DNA of 64,000 nucleotides from Bin55 sp965203735 (GTDB taxonomy: Bacteria > Pseudomonadota > Gammaproteobacteria > Pseudomonadales > Azotimanducaceae), in contig OZ241909.1 of NCBI GenBank assembly GCA_965203735.1, positions 186,001 through 250,000 on the forward strand, written 5' to 3'. This document shows, piece by piece, positions 56,303 to 64,000 of this stretch. Position numbers and translations under genes: made by a program. Below the pieces are notes generated by a model, which worked only from the letters and a program-made list of their open reading frames with translations, had not been told where the DNA came from and did not search any database. Every line of letters starts with the position of its first letter. Position 1 is the stretch's first letter.

Positions 56303-57571
56303 GTGAAGCAAAGGGAACAGACATCGAATTGTGGAATAGGCTTCCACAATGGTTGGCATAGTCTGCTTGTCATCGTCGCCAAACAGCCGTTCAACAGAAG
56401 CTGCCCAATTCGCCTAATTCGCTATCTATTCACGGTTGTTAGCTTGTTTCTCGTGCTAGCTAACTACGCCACAGCCGACGAAGACTTTATTTCAAAGTAT
56501 CGGCAACCAATTGAGGAATGGCCTCCTTTTGAGGTCGATGAATCAGTTGATGCAAAGGAAATTGGACTGCTGTCGCCACTGCCAGAGGTTGAATGGCATA
56601 CCTCTCTGACAGAGGAATTGGGCAAGTTTCTCTTCTTTGATCCACGTCTTTCGAGCTCGCAGCAAATCGCCTGCGGAAGCTGTCACGATCCCAATCTCGG
56701 CTGGGGGGACGGGCGACGCGTTTCTTTCGGTCATGATCGAGTCAGAGGCAGACGTAACGCAATGACTCTACTAAACGCAGCCCGATTCAACGAGTTGTTT
56801 TGGGATGGGCGAGCCAAGGGATTGCTCGATCTGATCTTGATCCCACTTCAAAGCGAGATAGAAATGGACGCTGATATCGATGAAATACTGCAGCGCATTC
56901 GTAACGTCCCCGAGTATCAAACCAAGTTCGAAGAAGCGTTTGACGACGAAACTATTAATGAAGAGAGAATTGCAATCGCAATTGCTTCTTTTGTCCGATC
57001 TATACGCTCAAGCCCTAGTGACTTCGATCATTTCGTCAATGGAGATCGTGAGCGATTGACCGATCAGGAAATTGACGGCTTGCACCTCTTTCGCACAAAG
57101 GCACGTTGCATGAATTGCCACCACGGTCCTCTTTTCTCGGATGGAGAGTTCCACCACACCGGTTTGAGCTATTACGGAAGAAGGTTTGAGGATCGAGGTC
57201 GCTATGAAGCGACAGGAGAGGAAGAAGACATGTCGAAATTCCGAACTCCAAGCCTCCGCGACTTGGAATTCACGGGTCCTTGGATGCATAACGGTCTTTT
57301 CACAAACTTCACTGGTGTACTGAACATGTACAACCATGGTGTGACCTTCAACAGCAGAGTTAGGGAGCGTTCTCCACCCTTGTCTCCGCTAATTAAACCG
57401 CTCGACTTGTCTGATGAGGAGATTGAATCGCTTGAAGCATTCCTCAAGACATTGGGGCGGATTCCCTACTTTGTCGAGGCTCCAAGACCGTTGGGACTCG
57501 AACAACCGGATTCGGATGCAACCTATCGATTGCCAGGAGAAACGCCGAGCGAAGATGAATCCAAATACTGA
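56303..57571 (+). CDS. Dihaem cytochrome c peroxidase (CcpA/MauG family)
   Basis: A 422-residue periplasmic protein. Two c-type haem sites: CGSCHDP (about 127) and CMNCHHGP (about 269), separated by about 140 residues as usual. Family motifs: LGKFLFFDPRLS, NAMTLLNAARFNELFWDGRA, FRTPSLRDLEFTGPWMHNG. The GTG at 56303 gives an N-terminus of about 45 residues before the signal-like segment (YLFTVVSLFLVLANYATA); a later start is possible. It reduces hydrogen peroxide or modifies a protein substrate. It stands alone in the window, with no methylamine or copper genes nearby. Confidence 0.92.
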   Translation: MKQREQTSNCGIGFHNGWHSLLVIVAKQPFNRSCPIRLIRYLFTVVSLFLVLANYATADEDFISKYRQPIEEWPPFEVDESVDAKEIGLLSPLPEVEWHTSLTEELGKFLFFDPRLSSSQQIACGSCHDPNLGWGDGRRVSFGHDRVRGRRNAMTLLNAARFNELFWDGRAKGLLDLILIPLQSEIEMDADIDEILQRIRNVPEYQTKFEEAFDDETINEERIAIAIASFVRSIRSSPSDFDHFVNGDRERLTDQEIDGLHLFRTKARCMNCHHGPLFSDGEFHHTGLSYYGRRFEDRGRYEATGEEEDMSKFRTPSLRDLEFTGPWMHNGLFTNFTGVLNMYNHGVTFNSRVRERSPPLSPLIKPLDLSDEEIESLEAFLKTLGRIPYFVEAPRPLGLEQPDSDATYRLPGETPSEDESKY

Positions 57572-57824
57572 CACGGAATCGCACGATAACAGAACTACTT
57601 AACTGTATCAATCGTAGTGCTCAATATACTCTTGCACTTTGATCACCGCCTATGTTTTTCTCTTTCTGTTTCGGGGTTAAACTGTGAACGATCAAAAGCT
57701 AAGCAAACGCACAAACGATAGATTCAGGGGATTGATCCATCCTCGGCTGTAATGTGCGTACGAGATAAGGGGACTAGGGTCGGACACACGGTAGATGCAA
57801 GACGACAATAGAGGTGGATTGGAA

Positions 57825-59228
57825 ATGTCGCCGCAGGAAATGCGGCAACTGGCCAGGATAGCCACCGACGCTCTAATTGAGCGTATTTCCGGACTAGACG
57901 GCGAAAATGCATGGGATGGTGAGTTTCGCCAAGTGCTCGAAGAACGACTGGGCGGTCCACCACCTGAAAAGGGACAACCCGCTGAAACGGTACTAGAGCT
58001 AGTTTTGAGTGATGTGCTTCCCCATGCGGCACGTCTGGATCATCCAAGATTTTTCGGGTTTGTACCCTCCTCACCGACGTGGCCGGGAATACTGGCGGAT
58101 TTCCTTGCCTCGGGTTTCAACATCAACTCGTGCACTTGGCTCGTGTCGAGCGGTACGAGCCAGTTGGAGCTAATTGTCGTAGACTGGTTACGTGATTGGA
58201 TCGGCTACCCTCAGACCGCCAGCGGACTACTGACAAACGGCGGATCAACGGCTAGCGTCGAAGCGCTCGTGACCGCCAGAGAGGCGATGGGGCATCCTAA
58301 CCGTCCCACTGTATACATGAGTGATCAGAGTCATAGTGCTTTGAAACGAGCTGCATTGATTGCCGGGGTGCGGCGCGAACACATCCGTCTGGTACCTACC
58401 GATGACCACTATCGGATGGATTTGTCCCAATTGCGAGCGATGGTTATCAGGGATCGATCAGACGGCTTGCAACCGGTGGCAATCTGCGCAAATGCGGGAA
58501 GCTCCAGTACGGGATCGATCGACCCACTAAACGAGTTGAGAGAAATCTGCGATTCTGAAAACGTATGGTTGCACGTAGATGCAGCATACGGTGGATTCGC
58601 TTTGGTGACTGAGGACGGAAAGAAAATCCTACAAGGGATTCAGGATGCGGACTCGGTGGGTCTTGATGCGCACAAATGGTTCTTCCAACCCTACGAGGCT
58701 GGAGCACTCATGGTGAAAAACGAAGCAAATCTAGAAAGGGTCTTTGCCATCGGAAACGACGTGCTGCAGGACACGGTGTGGGGAGCGAACCACCCCAACT
58801 TCGCGGACCGAGGTCAGCAACTCAGTCGAGCAGCACGTGCACTTAAAATTTGGATGTCTGTGCAAACGTTTGGGATGACCAAGTTTCGGGCAGCTGTACA
58901 GAATGGACTGGATCTAGCGCGCCGAGCAGAAAAATTTGTGCAAGACAGCACAATACTGGAGTTGATGACTCCCGTAGTGCTGGGAGTCTTGTGCTTTCGG
59001 GTCAACCCAGAGTCAGGCGGATTGGATGAGCGGACCTTGGAAGAGGTCAATCGAGAAATCTTAGTACGCGTATTTTGGAACGAGCTGACTTTCTTTTCGT
59101 CCACTTCATTGAAGGGAGTCTTCTCATTGCGTCTATGCATCTTGAACCACACGACAACCTGGGAAGACGTACAGAAGACACTTGATCTAGTCAGTCGGCT
59201 CGGCCGAGAAGCCCTGTCAGAGGCATGA
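57825..59228 (+). CDS. PLP-dependent decarboxylase/aminotransferase (group II type)
   Basis: A 467-residue enzyme. ATG 57825 is preferred (GAGGTGG about eight bases upstream) over ATG 57795. Fold motifs: HPRFFGFVPSSPTWPGILAD, GLLTNGGSTASVEALVTARE, HVDAAYGGFALVTED and DAHKWFFQPYEAGA with the PLP lysine at about 284. It belongs to the aromatic-amino-acid/glutamate decarboxylase superfamily; the substrate is not predictable. Its stop overlaps the ATG of an alpha/beta hydrolase (ATGA), so the two form one operon and probably one pathway. Confidence 0.88.
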   Translation: MSPQEMRQLARIATDALIERISGLDGENAWDGEFRQVLEERLGGPPPEKGQPAETVLELVLSDVLPHAARLDHPRFFGFVPSSPTWPGILADFLASGFNINSCTWLVSSGTSQLELIVVDWLRDWIGYPQTASGLLTNGGSTASVEALVTAREAMGHPNRPTVYMSDQSHSALKRAALIAGVRREHIRLVPTDDHYRMDLSQLRAMVIRDRSDGLQPVAICANAGSSSTGSIDPLNELREICDSENVWLHVDAAYGGFALVTEDGKKILQGIQDADSVGLDAHKWFFQPYEAGALMVKNEANLERVFAIGNDVLQDTVWGANHPNFADRGQQLSRAARALKIWMSVQTFGMTKFRAAVQNGLDLARRAEKFVQDSTILELMTPVVLGVLCFRVNPESGGLDERTLEEVNREILVRVFWNELTFFSSTSLKGVFSLRLCILNHTTTWEDVQKTLDLVSRLGREALSEA

Positions 59229-60175
59229 GCGGGACCGAGAACGAAGCGACGAAAAGCATCTCCTGGACATTACCTAAACCGCTGACGATACGCGAAGCAC
59301 GCATGGAGGATGGCACCGCAATCCTTCTCCGGCGTCACGGAAATCCCGACGGAATCCGTATCGTACTTAGCCATGCCAATGGATTTGCGGCGGATACCTA
59401 CTATCCCTTCTGGTCGTTGCTCATGAAACGCTTCGATATTGTGGTCTTCGACTTTCGCAATCATGGCTGGAACAGCGTCGGGCCTATGGACTCACATTCG
59501 ATTCCAGTATTTGTACAAGATCTCACGCAAGTGGCGTGCGAAATAGAACGTTTCTTTGGACCAAAGCCGGTCTTCGGCGTATTTCACTCAATGTCTGCCC
59601 AAACGGCGATGATTGAGGCGTCCTCAAGAGATGGTTCGTTCGAGGGTTTGGTCCTGTTTGACCCCTTTGTCTGCCCTCAAGGATGCGACCCGTTTCAGAA
59701 GGAACGTCTCATGAAGACCATGAAGACCATGGTGGAAGCTGCACGACGGCGTCGTGCATCCTTCGGCTCCCAGGAATCCTTTGCAGAACGGCTCGGCAAA
59801 GCGCCCGCCTTCCATAAGTTGCTTCCTGGCGTTGTGGATCTAATAGCTCGAACAACAACACGTCCTGCAGACGACAACTCTAGCTACATTCTGCGTTGCC
59901 CTCCCGAATACGAAGCACGGATTGCTGAGCAGGGATATCGTCTTGCCTCATCCGTGGATGTAGACGCGCTATCTTGTCCGGTAAAGGTGATCGGCAGTGA
60001 CCCGGTCGTACCACACTCTTACATGCCCACCATTGCCATGGATGAAATCCTTGCGCTCGACTATGACTTCATACCAGACACGACTCATTTCCTCCAGCTT
60101 GAGGAACCCGAGGCGTGTGTTACCGCAATGCAAGAGTTGAGAGGAAGAGACGGAGCCAAGCCGTTGGCAATATAA
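59225..60175 (+). CDS. Alpha/beta hydrolase
   Basis: A 316-residue enzyme translated with the PLP enzyme. The fold is clear: IVLSHANGFAADTYYPFWSL (HANGF oxyanion motif), FDIVVFDFRNHGWN, nucleophile elbow VFGVFHSMSAQTAMI with Ser122, and C-terminal IPDTTHFLQLEEP with the catalytic His. The usual G-x-S-x-G at the elbow is F-H-S-M-S, so both glycines are replaced. That is uncommon and may affect the turn. It probably acts on an ester or amide related to the PLP enzyme's product. Confidence 0.85.
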   Translation: MSGTENEATKSISWTLPKPLTIREARMEDGTAILLRRHGNPDGIRIVLSHANGFAADTYYPFWSLLMKRFDIVVFDFRNHGWNSVGPMDSHSIPVFVQDLTQVACEIERFFGPKPVFGVFHSMSAQTAMIEASSRDGSFEGLVLFDPFVCPQGCDPFQKERLMKTMKTMVEAARRRRASFGSQESFAERLGKAPAFHKLLPGVVDLIARTTTRPADDNSSYILRCPPEYEARIAEQGYRLASSVDVDALSCPVKVIGSDPVVPHSYMPTIAMDEILALDYDFIPDTTHFLQLEEPEACVTAMQELRGRDGAKPLAI

Positions 60176-60386
60176 ACATTGACTCACAATCGCAGTCTTT
60201 CATAAGTAATTACCCATCGCAGAAGCATCTAAAGACTACTCCACCCATTCAGCAAGACTGCGTACGGACTTTTCGTTTAGAATGAACGAGCAATTGTCCT
60301 AAAAGACGGGATTTGCAGTTTCGTCACGCGTAAGCGTCTCGGAACGCCCAAGTCTCGCTTGATCAGCGCAAAGCTAGGAAACATCG

Positions 60387-61013
60387 ATGAAATTGGATGC
60401 ACGAACCATAGGATTGGTGATCGCCGGAACAATTCTCGCGATCGCAACAGTTTGGATTCACTATGAGGTCAAGGCAAAGCTAGCGCCCACAGCAGCGGCG
60501 TTTGGGTCCGGTTTTGGTGGTATGACCGGTAGCGACAACAAGTACCAGATAGGTGATCAGATCGAGGATTTCTCAAGCACTACTCTCATCGGCGAAAACA
60601 TCAGTCTGTCTGATTTTCATGATCAGCAGGTTGTCGTGCTCGACTTCTGGGCCACCTGGTGTGGACCCTGCGTCAAAGGAATGCCGGGATTGCAGCAACT
60701 TCACGATGAACTTGGGGAGCGCGGTGTGGAAATCTTGGCAGTCAACGTGGGAGAAGACATCCAGAAAGTCCAGGAATTTATGGACCGCGAAGGCTATACC
60801 TTTCGCGTCGTAATGGATCCGAACAACATTATCAAGCAAGCGTTTGAAATAAACGGTATTCCTCAGTTGTTTGTCGTCGATAAGAGTGGAAATCTACGAC
60901 ATTCCTCAGTGGGCAATCCAATAGAGGATGAACAGCTAAAACAAAAAACCCAAGATTTGGCGCACCTCCTAGAGGAATTGCTCCTAGAACCTTCAGCAGC
61001 AGCGTCCTCGTAG
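60387..61013 (+). CDS. TlpA-like membrane-anchored thioredoxin
   Basis: A 208-residue protein, ATG 60387. One N-terminal helix (about 8-25), then a periplasmic redoxin domain with QIGDQIEDFSSTTLIGENIS and W91-C92-G-P-C95, and a cis-Pro segment GIPQLFVVDKSGNL. It acts in periplasmic thiol-disulfide exchange, typically for cytochrome c maturation. It lies 16 bases before an ABC exporter, suggesting one operon. The degraded redoxin at 8505 belongs to the same superfamily. Confidence 0.88.
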   Translation: MKLDARTIGLVIAGTILAIATVWIHYEVKAKLAPTAAAFGSGFGGMTGSDNKYQIGDQIEDFSSTTLIGENISLSDFHDQQVVVLDFWATWCGPCVKGMPGLQQLHDELGERGVEILAVNVGEDIQKVQEFMDREGYTFRVVMDPNNIIKQAFEINGIPQLFVVDKSGNLRHSSVGNPIEDEQLKQKTQDLAHLLEELLLEPSAAASS

Positions 61014-61029
61014 ATCTAGGGCGCATCAG

Positions 61030-61755
61030 TTGAGCGTTATCCTCACCGAGAAACTGTCGAAGACATACGGTAGCCAAACCGTTGCGCTCACCGACCTCAA
61101 CCTTGAGGTCCGTGAATCCGAGGTGTTTGGCCTCATCGGTCCAAACGGATCGGGAAAATCCACAACGATTCATTTGCTGCTGAATTTCATTCGACCCAGC
61201 GGCGGAACCGCCCACCTTTTTGGTGAACCCGTTACAGGTTCGAAACACCGACAACGCCTGGGTTATGTTCCCGAAAGCATCAACCTGCACATGTACCACA
61301 CCGGTCCGAGTCTACTGAAGTACTACGGTCAGCTTTCGGGACTAAGACCTCGCGCTCTATCGCAACGAATCGGCGATTTACTCGAGTACGTTGGCCTTGA
61401 CGATGTTCCTAAACGCAGAGTGAGAAAGTACTCCAAAGGCATGAAGCAGCGCTTGGGTCTGGCGCAAGCACTGTTGCACGATCCAGATCTTCTCATACTC
61501 GATGAGCCAACTTCAAACATGGATCCGGTGGGTCGCCGCGAGTTTCGCGAGTTGGTTCTTGACTTGAAGAAAAAGGGAAAAACGGTATTTATATCCTCAC
61601 ACATTCTATCGGAACTCGGAGCGGTGTGCGATCGTGTGGCAATTCTGCAGCACGGCATATTGAAACGAGTTGAGGATCTTCGTACTTGGGACGAGGCGAA
61701 CGACGATTCGCTAGAGGAGCTTTTCTTTAAAACAATCGATGGGGAAGAGTCGTGA
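61030..61755 (+). CDS. ABC transporter ATP-binding protein (NosF/CcmA-like)
   Basis: A 241-residue ATPase, TTG 61030. Walker A GPNGSGKST (37-45), signature YSKGMKQRLGLAQALL, Walker B LLILDEPTSNMDP, H-loop FISSHILSELG. The layout is that of the ABC-2 exporter ATPases such as NosF. Together with the following permease it would form a two-gene exporter, with the TlpA-like gene before it; a role in membrane-protein or metal-cofactor assembly is a reasonable guess from context. Confidence 0.92.
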   Translation: MSVILTEKLSKTYGSQTVALTDLNLEVRESEVFGLIGPNGSGKSTTIHLLLNFIRPSGGTAHLFGEPVTGSKHRQRLGYVPESINLHMYHTGPSLLKYYGQLSGLRPRALSQRIGDLLEYVGLDDVPKRRVRKYSKGMKQRLGLAQALLHDPDLLILDEPTSNMDPVGRREFRELVLDLKKKGKTVFISSHILSELGAVCDRVAILQHGILKRVEDLRTWDEANDDSLEELFFKTIDGEES

Positions 61756-62513
61756 ACATGACCAATGTAGGGGTCGTAGCCATAGATTACCTGCGAGCAC
61801 TATTGCATCGCCGGTTATTGATTGCACTCGCGATCGTCGTGGTCTTCATCGCTTTGATTTTCTTCATGGTCTTTGCAACGGCATCCCAAGTCCTTCAGGA
61901 ATCTTCTGGCCTGTTGGGTTTTGTTCTTGTTGTTTTCTATGGGATTACTTCGTTTTGTGGGAGTCTAGTGGCCATCTACGTTGGGGCAAGCGCAGTACAT
62001 ACCGAAATTAGCCAAGGATCCATCGCGATGATCCTTGCACGACCGGTGTCACGCTGGCAGTTCCTGCTTGGCAAGTACATCGGTGCGGTCGCTGTGTTAC
62101 TAGGCTATTCACTGGCTATGGCAGGCCTCATGGCAGTGTACATTCTCGTGTTTGATTTAGATGTGTTTCCTGCGATGCGCTTCGCTCCCTGGCTGACCTT
62201 TTGCCAATTTCTCATCATGGGTACTTTGGCTCTCGTGCTATCGACAATAATGCATCCGTCCATAGCAGCTGTCTTAGCATTTTTTAGTGACCTCGGGTGG
62301 GTGTTCGAGTTCTTTGTGACTGAGGGACCCTTTTTCTACATTTCCTACGCTCTTCCCAGCTATAGTCTTTACAACGTCTGGATCCAGCTAGTGAGTGCAA
62401 CACCTCTGTATGGTTGGAAGGACTTGACTTTCTTGACTCTTTACGCCTTTGACTTGTCCCTAATATTTTTTCTTCTGGCGATGTGGCGTATGCGTTACAA
62501 GGAAGTCAACTAG
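61752..62513 (+). CDS. ABC-2 type permease (NosY-like)
   Basis: A 253-residue inner-membrane protein with six predicted helices (for example LLIALAIVVVFIALIFFMVF and VAVLLGYSLAMAGLMAVYIL). GTG 61752 overlaps the ATPase stop (GTGA); ATG 61758 is an alternative. It contains I-S-Q-G-S-I-A-M-I-L-A-R-P-V-S-R, the conserved cytoplasmic motif of ABC-2/NosY permeases. Forms the exporter with the preceding ATPase. Confidence 0.88.
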   Translation: MNMTNVGVVAIDYLRALLHRRLLIALAIVVVFIALIFFMVFATASQVLQESSGLLGFVLVVFYGITSFCGSLVAIYVGASAVHTEISQGSIAMILARPVSRWQFLLGKYIGAVAVLLGYSLAMAGLMAVYILVFDLDVFPAMRFAPWLTFCQFLIMGTLALVLSTIMHPSIAAVLAFFSDLGWVFEFFVTEGPFFYISYALPSYSLYNVWIQLVSATPLYGWKDLTFLTLYAFDLSLIFFLLAMWRMRYKEVN

Positions 62514-62596
62514 CTCGCTGCCTACTGGCTTATCCGAGTCCTATATCCGAACCTAGCTGGAACTAGGCTGGTTCCAAACTTACAAATTTACGCTAT

Positions 62597-62612
62597 TGAG
62601 TAAATTTACTCA
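62597..62612. promoter_or_regulatory. Perfect 16-bp palindrome
   Basis: TGAGTAAATTTACTCA without spacer, in the region between the permease and the convergent small gene at 62692. Its dyad fits a protein-binding site better than a terminator (no T-run). Function unknown. Confidence 0.45.
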
Positions 62613-62691
62613 CGAATGTAAGTGTCGCGTGTCGTCGGTCTTAAATGACTCCGCCGAAGTAATCGAAGAAGCATTCAACCCATAGTAATTA

Positions 62692-63009
62692 CTATCTGTT
62701 GGATAAGCGTCGGATACTTGCAACAGTCGCACTGGATCTACGAACCAACGCTAAAAGTTCTCCTTTGATCTCGTCTGAAATTCCTAACTCAGGTCTGCTC
62801 AAGACCAGCTGAGACAGTAGTTCTACGATTCGGTTGTGATCTTGTATACAGGATTCTATTTCTCGAAGGGAAATCTCAAGATTTTGATTTCTGTAAGAGG
62901 TTGCGGTACCTATTTGTAGGGTCATGTTTGGTTTCGAGCAAGTGGACTTTGAACACACCTGAGGCATTCTACTATCGAATTTACCACACTTGCATTTATG
63001 TTTGATCAC
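62692..63009 (-). CDS. Small hypothetical protein with a Cys cluster
   Basis: About 105 residues if started at GTG 63009; the frame is open to 63126 but overlaps the divergent gene at 63064. N-terminal Cys set HKCKCGKFDSRMPQVC and KSTC suggests a zinc ribbon, followed by two helices (SLREIESCIQDHNRIVELLS and IKGELLALVRRSSATVASIR). No family recognised. Convergent with the ABC operon. Confidence 0.5.
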   Translation of the reverse strand: MIKHKCKCGKFDSRMPQVCSKSTCSKPNMTLQIGTATSYRNQNLEISLREIESCIQDHNRIVELLSQLVLSRPELGISDEIKGELLALVRRSSATVASIRRLSNR

Positions 63010-63063
63010 TTGGTACGAGAGTCCGGGCTGTGTCTTGATATCTATTGAGAAGTGGTGCCCTAA

Positions 63064-63351
63064 ATGGTAGGCAAAGTCGTGGCATCGCCCGAGTTGAAGC
63101 GAATCACCAAAAAGATTTCCGAACAACTCGAGAAAGAAGGCTGGCCGCCACAGGATATGAATTGGATTATTGCGATTCAGATACGCAATCCTTTGAATCC
63201 CGACGCAGGACAGCTACACGCTTTGAGTCTGTGTGACTTAAGGCACGGCATCGGGCTGATGAAACACCTAGCCAAAGATTACGAGAGAAGGAACAACTGT
63301 ACTGTCAATACTGTGACGGAACTGCCGTTTGTCGCTGGTGGAGAAGCCTAG
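63064..63351 (+). CDS. Small hypothetical protein
   Basis: A 95-residue soluble protein, ATG 63064. Helical opening LKRITKKISEQLEKEGWPPQ, then DMNWIIAIQIRNPLNPDAGQ and LHALSLCDLRHGIGLMKHLA. Coding composition is convincing; no family, no signal peptide. Divergent from the Cys-cluster gene. Confidence 0.6.
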   Translation: MVGKVVASPELKRITKKISEQLEKEGWPPQDMNWIIAIQIRNPLNPDAGQLHALSLCDLRHGIGLMKHLAKDYERRNNCTVNTVTELPFVAGGEA

Positions 63352-64000
63352 AGACCAGTCTAACAAAGTGCCTCTTATCTGATATTTGACCACTCTTGAA
63401 TGGGTAGCATTAAGGCCTAATATCCAACTGTACACTTCATACATTCCAAAGATACGATATTGGGACGGCATAGAGCTCCTCCTCGATAGAGTAAGACTCT
63501 TCTCCGTCCTACATGGCGACACCTGCATAAACCTGTCTGATGCCTCCCTAAGTTTCCTAAGACCTGAAAAATCAGATTTCATTACGGCAGATTGTCAACA
63601 GTCTATTCGGCAATTTGTCAAAATTGAACTCGCAAATCGTCAATTAGTATGTGGCAGTCCTGCAAATTCGATGGTTGCGAATTCCGATGCAGAGCCCGTA
63701 TGCCCGAAAATAGGAGCAATTTCAAGAGGTTCCGCTTCAGATTCAATAGTCGCTTTCTACGTGACCTAGATCGATTCGTTCTTTATGTATGACAGGATGA
63801 GACAAGGGTTAGGGCATTCCAATTGATTTCTACTGTCGATGACCGCCAAAGTCATGGTTGTTTGAAAACGTACCCTTTTTGGCCTTTACTGAGAAAGAAG
63901 TGCTTCATCTCTTGACCGTTTTGAGTAGACATCGCTTTTGGACTGAGTGAAATGCATGAAGTAATCCCCAAAAGGGAACACACCAATCCAAATTGAACCG
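63352..64000. other. Right edge, no firm gene
   Basis: A plus-strand frame from TTG 63386 to 63769 (127 residues) is the longest in this stretch but has mixed composition, no binding site and no family, so it is not called. Nothing is recognised from 63770 to the edge. Confidence 0.35.

Noticed and set aside
63386..63769. Protein-coding gene of 127 residues at the right edge
   Set aside because: TTG start without a binding site, mixed composition, no motif; the evidence is insufficient.
1..64000. Alternative genetic code with TGA or another stop reassigned
   Set aside because: TAA, TAG and TGA all interrupt remnants, and all three also end intact genes at the expected places, so decay explains the stops better.

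Overview
The window reads as a chromosomal segment of a Gram-negative bacterium, most likely a gammaproteobacterium. Support comes from several outer-membrane beta-barrel genes ending in aromatic residues, lipoproteins with lipoboxes, an lpxC fragment (lipid A synthesis) and a gshB-tonB gene pair, a neighbourhood common in Gammaproteobacteria. Genes use ATG, GTG and TTG starts and TAA, TAG and TGA as genuine stops, so the code looks standard. No rRNA, tRNA, CRISPR array or intact insertion sequence was recognised.

Layout. 1-5.8 kb: a very large subtilisin-like surface protease, cut by the left edge. 5.9-16.6 kb: a gene-poor, decaying stretch. Two paralogous small outer-membrane barrels flank a series of broken genes (a redoxin remnant, a membrane NERD protein split by one in-frame stop, an unidentified helical protein). 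Then come a TerB-like protein, a truncated lpxC running tail-to-tail into a truncated DUF91/NucS-like nuclease, two exported proteins, and a lipoprotein whose signal sequence carries two stops. 16.6-20.3 kb: two conflict-type operons on the minus strand: an XRE-ImmA/IrrE regulator with a PIN toxin, and a chain of a toxin-like frame, a YgiT/MqsA-like antitoxin and a KGGVGRST ParA-like ATPase. 20.5-29.3 kb: large surface proteins: a seven-repeat cadherin-like lipoprotein, and a 1784-residue metzincin with calcium-type and FG-GAP-like repeats next to a membrane-anchored companion.

29.5-34.9 kb: a diverged duplication of a divergent pair: a small lipoprotein and a PDZ/M48-like lipoprotein whose catalytic Glu is replaced in both copies. 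Only one copy keeps the downstream barrel gene. 35-51 kb: a defence or mobile-element island: an ArdC-type antirestriction protein, two solitary PD-(D/E)XK proteins, an ATPase-nuclease split by TGA, a GmrSD-type (DUF262/DUF1524) enzyme, an Nmad2 protein, an AAA-PDDEXK_9 protein with an altered active site, a Schlafen-type AlbA_2 protein and a Cas4/DnaQ-like DUF2779 protein. 51-63 kb: more housekeeping in character: an exported amidohydrolase, gshB, tonB, an orphan HigA-type antitoxin beside a wrecked HigB toxin, a dihaem peroxidase, a PLP enzyme with an alpha/beta hydrolase, a TlpA-like thioredoxin with an ABC exporter, and small unknowns at the right edge.

The striking overall property is the number of recently broken genes, at least eight with legible remains, beside dense toxin-antitoxin, defence and giant surface-protein genes. 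This resembles the early genome erosion known from host-associated bacteria, but lifestyle cannot be proved from the window. The best candidates for something undescribed are the MqsA-like/KGGVGR-ATPase operon (18.4-20.3 kb) and the duplicated lipoprotein plus pseudo-M48 module (29.5-34.6 kb).
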